From: Clostridia bacterium
GTDB taxonomy: Bacteria; Bacillota; Clostridia; UMGS1883
DNA length: 5,693 bases
Assembly (NCBI GenBank): GCA_021202495.1
Contig: JAJQCX010000060.1
Location: forward strand, 1 to 5,693
Reading direction: 5' to 3'
This document shows positions 1-5,661 of the stretch, piece by piece; position 1 is the first letter of the stretch; each line of letters starts with the position of its first letter. The position numbers and the translations under genes are program-made. The notes beneath the pieces are model-generated. The model did no database searches. It was given only the letters and a program-made list of their open reading frames with translations, and was not told the DNA's origin.

Positions 1-816
1 CAAAAATTAAAGGATTACTTGAAAAGTATGGGCAGCGTTGCGGTTGCGTTTTCGGGCGGCGTTGATTCAACGTTTCTGCTGTATGCGGCAAAAGAAGCTT
101 TGGACGATAAGGTAATTGCGGTTACGGCATCCTCCCTATCCTTTCCGAAAAGAGAATTGGATGAGGCAAAAGCCTTTTGTGTTGAGAATAATGTGCGGCA
201 TTTCGTGGTTGAATCCGAGGAGCTGGAGATAGCGGGATTTCGTCAAAATCCAAAAAATCGCTGTTACCTGTGCAAGCGTGAGCTGTTTGAAAAAATTTTG
301 CTCATCGCGAAAGAAAATAAAATAGCGGCAGTAGCGGAAGGCTCAAATATCGATGACAACGGTGACTATCGACCGGGACTGGATGCTGTGAGGGAGCTTG
401 GGATTACAAGTCCTTTGCGATATGCGGAGTTTACAAAAGAGGAAATCCGAATGCTTTCCAAGGAATTTGATCTTCCGACATGGAATAAACAATCCTTTGC
501 CTGTCTTGCCTCACGATTTGTATATGGGGAAACCATCAGCGAAGAAAAGCTGCGGATGGTGGATAAAGCGGAACAACTGTTGCTAGATTTGGGTTTTCGG
601 CAGGTGCGTGTGCGAATTCACGGCAGCATTGCCCGGATTGAAATTCTGCCGCAGGAATTTGAAACACTGATAAGGGAAGATATACGAACGAAGGTTTCTA
701 GAAGCTTTAGGGAATTGGGCTTTTCCTATGTGACTATGGATTTGATGGGGTACAGAACGGGAAGTATGAATGAGACGTTGGCGAATCAAAGCAGCGGGAG
801 GGAAAAAGGATGCTGA
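1..816 (+). CDS. larE: LarE, ATP-dependent sacrificial sulfur transferase (5' end outside window)
   Basis: LarE family: a cytoplasmic PP-loop enzyme that adenylates the pyridinium-dicarboxylate precursor of the nickel-pincer nucleotide cofactor of lactate racemase-type enzymes and then donates sulfur. The frame is open from base 1 and the residues before the TTG at 19 (QKLKDY) fit the family, so the true start lies upstream and TTG 19 is not the start. Numbering from TTG 19: PP-loop SGGVDS at 12-17, CYLC at 82-85, GDYRPG at 115-120, and SFACLASRF at 159-167. The Cys at 162 corresponds to the sulfur-donor Cys176 of the Lactobacillus plantarum enzyme. Together with the CxxC this gives three cysteines, the arrangement linked in some homologues to an iron-sulfur cluster rather than self-sacrifice. 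The C-terminus (GYRTGSMNE near 244-252) is family-typical and complete. The stop overlaps the start of tcdA by 7 nt, implying translational coupling. No larA, larB or larC is in view, so the cofactor role here is by family only. Confidence 0.93.
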   Translation, partial: QKLKDYLKSMGSVAVAFSGGVDSTFLLYAAKEALDDKVIAVTASSLSFPKRELDEAKAFCVENNVRHFVVESEELEIAGFRQNPKNRCYLCKRELFEKILLIAKENKIAAVAEGSNIDDNGDYRPGLDAVRELGITSPLRYAEFTKEEIRMLSKEFDLPTWNKQSFACLASRFVYGETISEEKLRMVDKAEQLLLDLGFRQVRVRIHGSIARIEILPQEFETLIREDIRTKVSRSFRELGFSYVTMDLMGYRTGSMNETLANQSSGREKGC

Positions 817-1568
817 ATCAGTTTTCAAGAACAGAGCTGCTGTTGGGAAAAGACGCAATGGAACGCTTAGCCAAGTCGCGTGTTGCAATATTCGGCATCG
901 GCGGCGTCGGCGGATATGCGGCGGAGGCGCTTGCCAGAAGCGGAGTAGGATCCTTTGTGTTGGTTGACGATGATAAAATCTGTCTCACCAATTTAAACAG
1001 GCAGATTATTGCGACGCGAAAGACAATCGGTTTATATAAAGCGGATGTTATGAAAGACAGGATACTTGAAATCAATCCTAACGCTGATGTCGAGGTGCGA
1101 AAATGCTTTTATCTCCCCGAAAACGCAAACGACTTTGATTTTTCGCAATATTCATACGTCGTGGACGCGGTCGATACAGTTACCGCCAAGCTTGAAATTA
1201 TCGAACAGGCGCAGCGGTGCGGGGTACAGGTTATCAGCTGCATGGGCGCGGGAAACAAGCTTGACCCCACAAAATTTAAAGTGGCGGATCTTTATGAAAC
1301 GAGCATATGTCCGCTTGCAAGAGTTATGCGGCATGAGTGCAGAAAACGCGGAATATCCGCGTTAAAGGTAATATATTCAACGGAAAAATGTGTCCGCCCG
1401 TCAGATGATGCCGAGATCAGCTGTCGAACACACTGCATCTGTCCTCCGGGGACAAAGCGCACCTGCACAGAGCGGCGGGACATTCCCGGAAGCATTGCGT
1501 TTGTTCCGTCCGTTGCCGGTCTCATTCTTGCGGGAGAAGTTATAAAGGACTTAGGAAGGAGAGTGTGA
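810..1568 (+). CDS. tcdA: TcdA, tRNA threonylcarbamoyladenosine dehydratase
   Basis: E1-like (ThiF/MoeB fold) enzyme, also called CsdL/YgdL. It uses ATP to cyclise t6A at position 37 of ANN-decoding tRNAs to ct6A. Length 252 aa is normal for the family. Seen in order: N-terminal FSRTELLLG (5-13), glycine-rich nucleotide loop GIGGVGG (29-35), LVDDDKI then TNLNRQ (51-65), the DAVDTV block (119-124), MGAGNKLDPT (145-154), CPLARVMR (167-174) and the C-terminal IPGSIAFVPSVAG (225-237). The start is ATG 810, with GGGAGGG at 796-802 placed 7 nt upstream; it overlaps the larE stop, so the two genes form one translation unit. Five cysteines cluster at 194, 205, 209, 211 and 219, between the core and the IPGS block. 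I recall similar cysteine-rich stretches in clostridial homologues but not in E. coli TcdA; whether they bind metal is unknown. No frameshift or missing core motif is seen. Confidence 0.94.
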   Translation: MLNQFSRTELLLGKDAMERLAKSRVAIFGIGGVGGYAAEALARSGVGSFVLVDDDKICLTNLNRQIIATRKTIGLYKADVMKDRILEINPNADVEVRKCFYLPENANDFDFSQYSYVVDAVDTVTAKLEIIEQAQRCGVQVISCMGAGNKLDPTKFKVADLYETSICPLARVMRHECRKRGISALKVIYSTEKCVRPSDDAEISCRTHCICPPGTKRTCTERRDIPGSIAFVPSVAGLILAGEVIKDLGRRV

Positions 1569-1884
1569 GATTTAAGTTTTTTGAACATTTGCAGTGCAGT
1601 CATTTTCGTGATTTTTTTGTCGAGTGTTATTTTATTGCTAAGATCATTTAGGGAAAAAGGGCGGATACAAATTGTATTTATTTTATTGTTGCGGACGATT
1701 TGGTTTTGATTGCCGCTTCCTATTTTGCATTGATCCGTTTCATTAGGCAATGTAATGCCCGCTTGACCGATTTCAGAAGATTCCGATAAGCGTGATGCTA
1801 TTTTGATACTAAAAAATTAAGAAGCGAAAAAAAGAGAGAGAAATGCGGTTAAAATGAATAAATAAAGCGATAAAAATTAAATAA
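1569..1884. other. AT-rich intergenic stretch with no supportable gene
   Basis: No gene is supported here on either strand. The first 60 nt after tcdA contain T-runs but no convincing hairpin, so a rho-independent tcdA terminator is not seen. An open + frame at 1652-1789 (ending ARLTDFRRFR) has no ATG and no ribosome binding site, and is probably chance or a very old remnant. A weak pairing of CGCTT (1760-1764) with AAGCG (1788-1792) is not enough to call a terminator. The last 90 nt are strongly A-rich with stops in all + frames, and they lead directly into the truncated HNH reading frame. This is the likely junction between the housekeeping operon and the accessory DNA. Confidence 0.6.
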
Positions 1885-2658
1885 ATATGTTTAGTAAAAG
1901 AAAACATTTGCCGAACGCAGATAAAAGATACATACCAACACGCCAAGGAGACTTTTTCCAGCTTTATCATCAACCATACAAAAATCAACGGCGTTGTGGA
2001 GTGCGACCGTATTTTCATTAAGGTACTTAATCCATTGGCATATTTCAACAATTCGCATGGTACCGAGAAAGGAAGGCTCTCCGAGCAGATTATTACCTAC
2101 GATATGTTGATGTACAATCGCAACAACTTTAGGGATGTGTATGCTGACAAGCCCAAGGGTGTTACGAGAAAAGAATACGCAGCAGCTCATCCTGTCGAAG
2201 TTAATGAAGCATACTACCGCTATCAATCCGCAAAGGCGAAAAGGTATCTCCGCCTGTTCAACGACCAAAATCGTGCTGGACAGACCGAGCATCTTGAAGC
2301 AACTCATATGCGTGATAAGGCAATTCATATGCACCATATTTTCCCCGAAGCAAGTTATCCCGAAATTTGCTACTACTTAGAGAATATCATTGCTCTTACA
2401 CCCACACAGCATTTGAATTATGCCCATCCGAATGAACACACGCAAGAGATTGATGAGCAGCACCAACATTTGCCATTGCTTTCCAAAGCAGATCGTATCC
2501 ATGAGAATTTGACAGATGTCACTGCTGAGAAGATTTACGAGTTTTCCAACTTCTTGTTTGTACTCAATGTGGGATTTGATAATGACGATGTACTGGAAAT
2601 TGCTAATATGGACTTCTGTTCGGTTATCAACGCAATTAATGTGCATTATGCAGCTTAA
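1885..2658 (+). pseudogene. 5'-truncated HNH endonuclease, probable restriction enzyme remnant
   Basis: C-terminal part of an HNH (beta-beta-alpha metal) nuclease. Coherent protein is readable from about 1912 (RTQIKDTYQHAKETF...), well upstream of the first possible start (GTG 1996), and the frame is closed by TAA at 1882-1884. There is no ATG before 2104 and no ribosome binding site at any candidate, so the gene has most likely lost its 5' part. Numbering from GTG 1996: HMHHIFP at 111-117 carries the first metal or base histidines, N130 lies in LENIIALTP, H139 in TPTQH and H144 in YAHPN, giving the H-N-H order. The flanking style (GRLSEQIITYDMLMYN, then YADKPKGVTRKEY, then HHIFP and LTPTQHLNYAHP) reminds me of the type IIS Eco31I/BsaI/Esp3I group, whose single HNH site cuts both strands. 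That subfamily call is from memory and uncertain; the HNH call is firm. No methyltransferase is present, as expected if only a fragment remains. The next broken gene starts 12 nt downstream. Confidence 0.75.
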
Positions 2659-2670
2659 TCTAGAGGGAAA

Positions 2671-3202
2671 ATGGTTCAATTAGACTACAGAACAATTAAC
2701 CGCCGTTGGGGATTAAGGGGCATAGAGTTTTCATCGTGGCAAAGCTATACTTTCGCATTGGGTTATCTTACTAATCCTATGCACAACTATGAATTAAATA
2801 AGAGATCTCAAGTAGCGGACTTATCTCCATGCGTATTGAAAGAAACGATGACCAAGGTGATTGGGACAAAGAGGGACGCATCCATTTTTATGGAATAGAG
2901 GCTCAGTTACAGAGGAATTTCCCGGATTTTATAATGCTTGTAGTGCTGGCATTAGCTCTGTAACAAAACGCATTGATTCAAATGGATATGTACTTTCTTT
3001 GATTGAAGATTATAGTTTTATTCTTCAACCAAGGACTGGATTAACTACTGCCGATGTCTTTCCGCCAGACAAACACGCAGTAGAACGATTGCTTGAACGC
3101 TATTTAACCAATATGCGTTTCCCATTTCATATGATTGATGAGTGCATGGAATGCTTTGAGAATGGGTACATTTTTTTAGAGAAGTATTGCATCGTAAAAT
3201 AA
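2671..3202 (+). pseudogene. Unrecognised protein gene, broken by two apparent single-base losses
   Basis: I do not recognise this family. ATG 2671 has AGAGGG at 2662-2667 in front and follows the HNH stop by 12 nt, so the two were likely co-transcribed. Coherent protein runs in frame 1 from 2671 to about 2799 (DYRTINRRWGLRGIEFSSW, ALGYLTNPMHNYELN), moves to frame 3 at 2799-2802 (EISSSGLISMRIERN, DDQGDWDKEGRIHFYGIEAQ), then to frame 2 at 2912 (EEFPGFYNACSAGISS through FENGYIFLEKYCIVK). Restoring one A in the A-run near 2800 and one G at 2912 gives a single reading frame of 178 codons, i.e. about 177 residues. Unrepaired, frame 1 stops at 2898. The repaired protein is soluble-looking, without signal peptide or membrane segment, and rich in Tyr and Phe. 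Its place behind a restriction nuclease suggests a defence-related partner, but that is position only. The apparent 113-aa frame from 2861 is just the C-terminal part of this gene. Confidence 0.6.
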
Positions 3203-3227
3203 CAAAAAAACAAGGCAGGTGTCCTAT

Positions 3228-3269
3228 ATGATAAAAGCAATAAGTTTGAAATTGAGAGATAGCGAATAG
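3228..3269 (+). other. Short start-like ORF before the IS110 element
   Basis: ATG 3228 is preceded by AAGGCAGGTG (3212-3221) at a workable distance and opens MIKAISLKLRDSE before TAG at 3267-3269. After the TAG the same frame stays open (KILEGKTNKPSVRWLQK...) into the IS. It may be the N-terminus of a third gene of the same operon, damaged and then cut by the IS, or it may be chance. The 13 codons alone allow no family call. Confidence 0.25.
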
Positions 3270-3293
3270 AAAATATTAGAGGGTAAGACAAAT

Positions 3294-3314
3294 AAGCCAT
3301 CAGTTAGGTGGCTT
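3294..3314 (-). terminator. Small hairpin beyond the transposase 3' end
   Basis: AAGCCATC (3294-3301) pairs with GGTGGCTT (3307-3314) over 8 bp with one wobble and a 5-nt loop. It lies about 30 nt past the transposase stop. Read on the - strand it is followed by ATTTGTCTT, only moderately T-rich, so it may be a weak terminator of the transposase transcript or a structural part of the IS right end. Confidence 0.3.
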
Positions 3315-3343
3315 CAAAAAATAGATATTAACGCAACAATCAA

Positions 3344-4585
3344 TCAGGAAGTTGTTAGAGGATCATCTTTGATCGTGTATCCCCTTTGCTTCAAAAGATT
3401 GAGTGCCTGTGAGGTGGTCAAAGTCTTTTCTTTGTTCACAGGGCGCGGTTCAAGATAACCATCCGGTGAATAAGGCTTTAAATCTGTGAGTATGTGCCAG
3501 ATAGCGGTCAGGAGCATACGGCAGATGGCGATAATGGCTTTCTTATGGCCACGGCGTGTATGCGTCGGTAACGATTTGTAATCTCAGGATGTTTGTTTGA
3601 ACGCAATAAACCATTTGCAATTTGCACCAAAATTGGTTTAAAATAAGAACCGGCACGGGAAATCCGAGTTAATTTGATTTTCTTACTGCTTTGGTTGTTA
3701 CGAGGACAACATCCTGCCCATGATACAAGGTGTTTTGCTGTGGGGAAGACAGACATATCACCGCCTATTTCGGAAAGGATTTGTATAGCTGTCATCGGAT
3801 TCTTATTAAATCCGGGGACGGTGCGTATCAGATTGAGCGTTACGGAGTGATTATCAGAGAGACGAAGGATTTCCTGTTCCACATTTTTTATGTGCTTGTC
3901 CAATTCGTCAATGTGGTCAAGGCATTGGCGAAGCTTAACAGCCTGTTCGGGCGAGACAGCACCATCAACGGCGGATTGGATTTCTTCAATCGGAGTTTTG
4001 CAGCGCACATCAACAAAAGGCGTGACGTCGAAAGTTTCCCCGGGATGAGCGAGAATGTATTCAGTAATGGAACGAGAGGATTTTCCGAAAACATCGCTGA
4101 AAACGTCATCAAGCTTAAGGTTTGATACGGTAAGGCAGTTTTGAGCACGATTTAATCATACAAGTAAGCTTAAATCGATACCGTACAAGGTCTCTCAGAT
4201 GACGTATATCGGCAGGCGGAATAAAAGAAGGATTGACCATACCGCACATATATAGGTCGCAAATCCATTTTGCATCCTTGCGGTCGGTTTTGTTCCCTTT
4301 CATAGGCTTTGTGTACTTGGGATGAGAAAGAGTAACCCAAATGTTGTTTTTCTCAAGGATATTGAAAACAGGGATCCAATACTTACCTGTAGATTCCATG
4401 CAGACATCAACACAGTTGTATTTGGCGAGCCAATCACACAGTTCCCGCAGTCCTTTTGTAAAAGTAGAGAAACGAGCTTGCTTATACTCTGTGCGGTCGT
4501 TGGAATCGGTAATGCCGATACAGGCAAAGATTCAAGTTTTGTGAACATCAAGTCCACAGCAGTTTTTCTTGATGATTTTGAACAA
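3344..4585 (-). pseudogene. IS110-family DEDD transposase with nonsense and frameshift lesions
   Basis: IS110 transposases have an N-terminal RuvC-like DEDD domain and a C-terminal domain with a catalytic serine, and act with a bridge RNA. Reading down the - strand: TTG start at 4585 (LFKIIKKNCC, then GLDVHKT with the first acidic residue); TGA at 4534-4532 where the family has a codon before IFACIGITD, probably TGG to TGA; then MESTGKYWIPVF (from 4399) and KGNKTDRKDAKW with the other acidic residues. After FKLTCMI a deletion at about 4150-4154 (11 nt best fits) removes most of the conserved GEKN block and shifts frame; unrepaired, the frame ends at 4115. The next segment runs from RAQNCLTVSN through VPGFNKNPMTA and HLVSWAGCCPRN to NRYRRIH. 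A second frameshift at about 3553 (GCC CGT read as GCCGT, one base lost) precedes RGHKKAIIAICRMLL, and the protein ends at TGA 3346-3344. Repaired length is about 417 residues, normal for the family. It is certainly inactive as it stands. Confidence 0.9.
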
Positions 4586-4593
4586 TACAACAA

Positions 4594-4599
4594 CCTCCT
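4594..4599 (-). promoter_or_regulatory. Strong Shine-Dalgarno that fixes the transposase TTG start
   Basis: AGGAGG on the - strand, 8 nt upstream of TTG 4585-4583. Since no ATG or GTG lies in frame at a suitable distance, this site decides TTG as the original start. A TATAAT sits only a few bases further upstream (4608-4603), too close to serve as a promoter that would keep this site in the mRNA. Confidence 0.75.
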
Positions 4600-4612
4600 G
4601 GAATTATAGATA

Positions 4613-4623
4613 TATAAGACCGA
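4613..4623. repeat. Inverted repeat, inner arm (11 bp)
   Basis: TATAAGACCGA, the perfect reverse complement of TCGGTCTTATA at 4792-4802. It lies between the transposase ribosome binding site and the structured non-coding block. Confidence 0.8.
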
Positions 4624-4791
4624 GAGTGACTGGTCATCCGGCAAAATCGAGTCGACCTTGGAAGAGATAAGTTTACGGGCTACGTTAATGCGCCATTCAT
4701 TGATACCTTAACGGATGACCGGCGACATATAAAAAATGCGAGGTTGCCGCTATACAGCCCCGCCACTCACCTCAACGGGTTCTGTAGTGTG

Positions 4792-4802
4792 TCGGTCTTA
4801 TA
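4792..4802. repeat. Inverted repeat, outer arm (11 bp)
   Basis: TCGGTCTTATA, pairing exactly with 4613-4623. It lies at or very near the left end of the IS110 element. The TAAGAC core also occurs in the expected inverted orientation near the other end (3284-3289), a 6-bp match that may be chance. Confidence 0.8.
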
Positions 4803-4824
4803 AAAAGATAATATCAGAAAAAGG

Positions 4825-4883
4825 AATAAATAAAAAGCGAAAGAAACCATTGTGGGGTTTCATGCCCCATTGGTGTCTTTCGC
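4825..4883 (-). terminator. Strong hairpin with T-rich tail, likely - strand rho-independent terminator
   Basis: The arms 4837-4857 and 4865-4883 form about 18 bp. GCGAAAGA pairs with TCTTTCGC (4837-4844 with 4876-4883). After one mismatch, ACCA pairs with TGGT (4846-4849 with 4871-4874). After a 2-nt bulge and a G-T wobble, TGGGG pairs with CCCCA (4853-4857 with 4865-4869), with a 7-nt loop. On the - strand it is followed by TTTTTATTTATT (4836-4825), the classic layout. On the + strand no T-run follows; instead the right arm ends one base before the ribosome binding site of the ATPase gene, so it would also be a 5'-UTR structure of that mRNA. It may be the leftover terminator of a lost convergent gene, or it may shield the ATPase gene from antisense transcription. 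Confidence 0.6.
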
Positions 4884-4902
4884 AGAAAGGCGGACTATAA
4901 AA

Positions 4903-5661
4903 ATGAAAAACTCTGCTACATATTCCTCAGAGGGTGCCTTTATACAGGATTGCCAAAAAGTGAATTTCTTTTACGGTCCGAATGGTAGCGGAAAGTCAAC
5001 AATCAGCAATTTTTTATCCAACCCAGCAGCATCACAGTATCGTGATTGCGAAATAGTATGGGAAAACAATGCTGCACTTGATGTAGTTGTCTATAACCGT
5101 GAATTCCGTAATAAAAATTTCAAAGAGAATATTGCTGGTGTTTTCACCCTTGGACAAGCTACCATGGAAGATATAGAAGCACTTGAAAAACTAAAGGAGC
5201 AGCGAGTAAAACAACAAGAGGAGTATTCAACACGAAAAAGTACGCTACAGAAGAAAATCGACGAAGAACAAAAACACAAGAATGATTTTCGTGATATCGT
5301 ATGGGAGAGAATACTCAAACAAAATGAAGCTGATTTTCAAGAAGCATTTAGCGGATTTCGTGGCAATAAAGAGCGATTTCGTGATGAGGTGCTTCGGCGC
5401 TATCAGATCTCACATTCATCAACTGAGACCAAAGACGCACTTTTATCAAGAGCCAAAACACTATTCGCTCGAAAGCCGGAAAAATGTGCCGCTATATCTT
5501 TCTCGTTCGATGATCTGGCGGTTAAAATAGCTGAAATCGAAGCGTCATTTATTTGGGGTAAAGTAATTGTTGGAAATAAAAATTTGCCGATTGGTAGGCT
5601 TATTGAGGCGTTAGATAATGCTGATTGGGTTAATCAAAAGACAATCCCGAATTTTGTGTAA
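4903..5661 (+). CDS. Truncated AAA_13-type ATPase (RloC/PrrC-like N-terminal region)
   Basis: N-terminal part of an ATPase of the AAA_13 (Rad50/ABC-like) group found in RloC and PrrC anticodon nucleases and other restriction-linked defence proteins. Numbering from ATG 4903: ATYSSEGAF (5-13), KVNFFYGPNGSGKSTIS with Walker A GPNGSGKST (25-33), VVVYNREF (61-68), ENIAGVFTLG (75-84), a charged predicted coiled coil at about 90-128, then WGKVIVGNKNLPIGRLIEAL and NADWVNQ (240-246). ATG 4903 is chosen because AGAAAGGCGG (4884-4893) precedes it; GTG 4852 is in frame but lies inside the hairpin with no ribosome binding site. The family's N-terminus usually has a few residues before this point (TIKMKNSATY reads in frame across the ATG), so the 5' end may also be altered. 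After DWVNQ the family continues for hundreds of residues with Walker B and signature motifs. Here the protein ends in KTIPNFV and TAA at 252 residues, so it is almost surely non-functional. Confidence 0.8.
   Translation: MKNSATYSSEGAFIQDCQKVNFFYGPNGSGKSTISNFLSNPAASQYRDCEIVWENNAALDVVVYNREFRNKNFKENIAGVFTLGQATMEDIEALEKLKEQRVKQQEEYSTRKSTLQKKIDEEQKHKNDFRDIVWERILKQNEADFQEAFSGFRGNKERFRDEVLRRYQISHSSTETKDALLSRAKTLFARKPEKCAAISFSFDDLAVKIAEIEASFIWGKVIVGNKNLPIGRLIEALDNADWVNQKTIPNFV

Larger units (their letters stand above)
3284..4802 (-). mobile_element. Decayed IS110-family insertion sequence
   Basis: The element holds a broken IS110-type DEDD transposase on the - strand (3344-4585) and, upstream of it, a roughly 200-nt structured non-coding end (4586-4802) as in the IS110 subgroup, where this end encodes the bridge RNA. 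The limits are estimates: TAAGAC at 3284-3289 and its reverse complement at 4795-4800 would give about 1.5 kb, the usual size. IS110 elements normally lack true terminal inverted repeats and target duplications, so the ends cannot be fixed from one copy. With three transposase lesions it is very unlikely to move on its own, although an intact relative might act on it. It lies between the broken 2671-3202 gene and the truncated AAA_13 gene. Confidence 0.8.
4613..4802 (-). ncRNA. Candidate IS110 bridge RNA region
   Basis: In IS110-group elements the non-coding DNA upstream of the transposase encodes a bridge RNA whose two internal loops pair with target and donor DNA. Here that region is rich in nested pairings on the - strand. 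TACAG/CTGTA (4782-4786 with 4753-4757) plus CCCG/CGGG (4776-4779 with 4759-4762) form a 5' stem-loop. GCGGC/GTCGC (4746-4750 with 4722-4726) follows. A perfect 9-bp GGTCATCCG/CGGATGACC pair (4712-4720 with 4632-4640) encloses about 70 nt, and inside it CGTTAA/TTAACG (4708-4713 with 4683-4688) encloses a 19-nt loop, overlapping the 9-bp stem by 2 nt. A perfect 11-bp repeat closes the whole block. Size and layout fit a bridge RNA; exact 5' and 3' ends and the guide loops are not determined. Confidence 0.5.

Noticed and set aside
1292..1750. A 152-codon - strand frame over the end of tcdA
   Set aside because: Most of it is antisense to the well-supported tcdA, and the remainder lies in AT-rich DNA with low-complexity translation.
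2861..3202. A free-standing 113-residue gene
   Set aside because: It has no ribosome binding site, and its first residues (GQRGTHPFLWN) are a shadow of the frame 3 stretch DKEGRIHFYG. It is the C-terminal part of the broken 2671-3202 gene.
4150..4154. Programmed ribosomal frameshift in the transposase, as in IS3-type elements
   Set aside because: IS110 transposases are single frame, and the site lacks a conserved block, so it is a deletion rather than a slippery site.
4532..4534. TGA in the transposase as selenocysteine or programmed readthrough
   Set aside because: The family has an ordinary residue here (probably Trp), no SECIS-like element is apparent, and two further lesions show the gene is dead.
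4603..4608. TATAAT on the - strand as the transposase promoter
   Set aside because: There is no matching -35 at 16-18 nt, and transcription would begin at or within the ribosome binding site.
4322..4609. Open + strand frames opposite the transposase (4322-4609, 3730-4125)
   Set aside because: They are antisense shadows of the transposase reading frame, with no family-like motifs or ribosome binding sites.
4852..4902. GTG 4852 as the start of the ATPase gene
   Set aside because: It lies inside the hairpin stem, lacks a ribosome binding site and adds residues not like the family; ATG 4903 has AAGGCGG in front.
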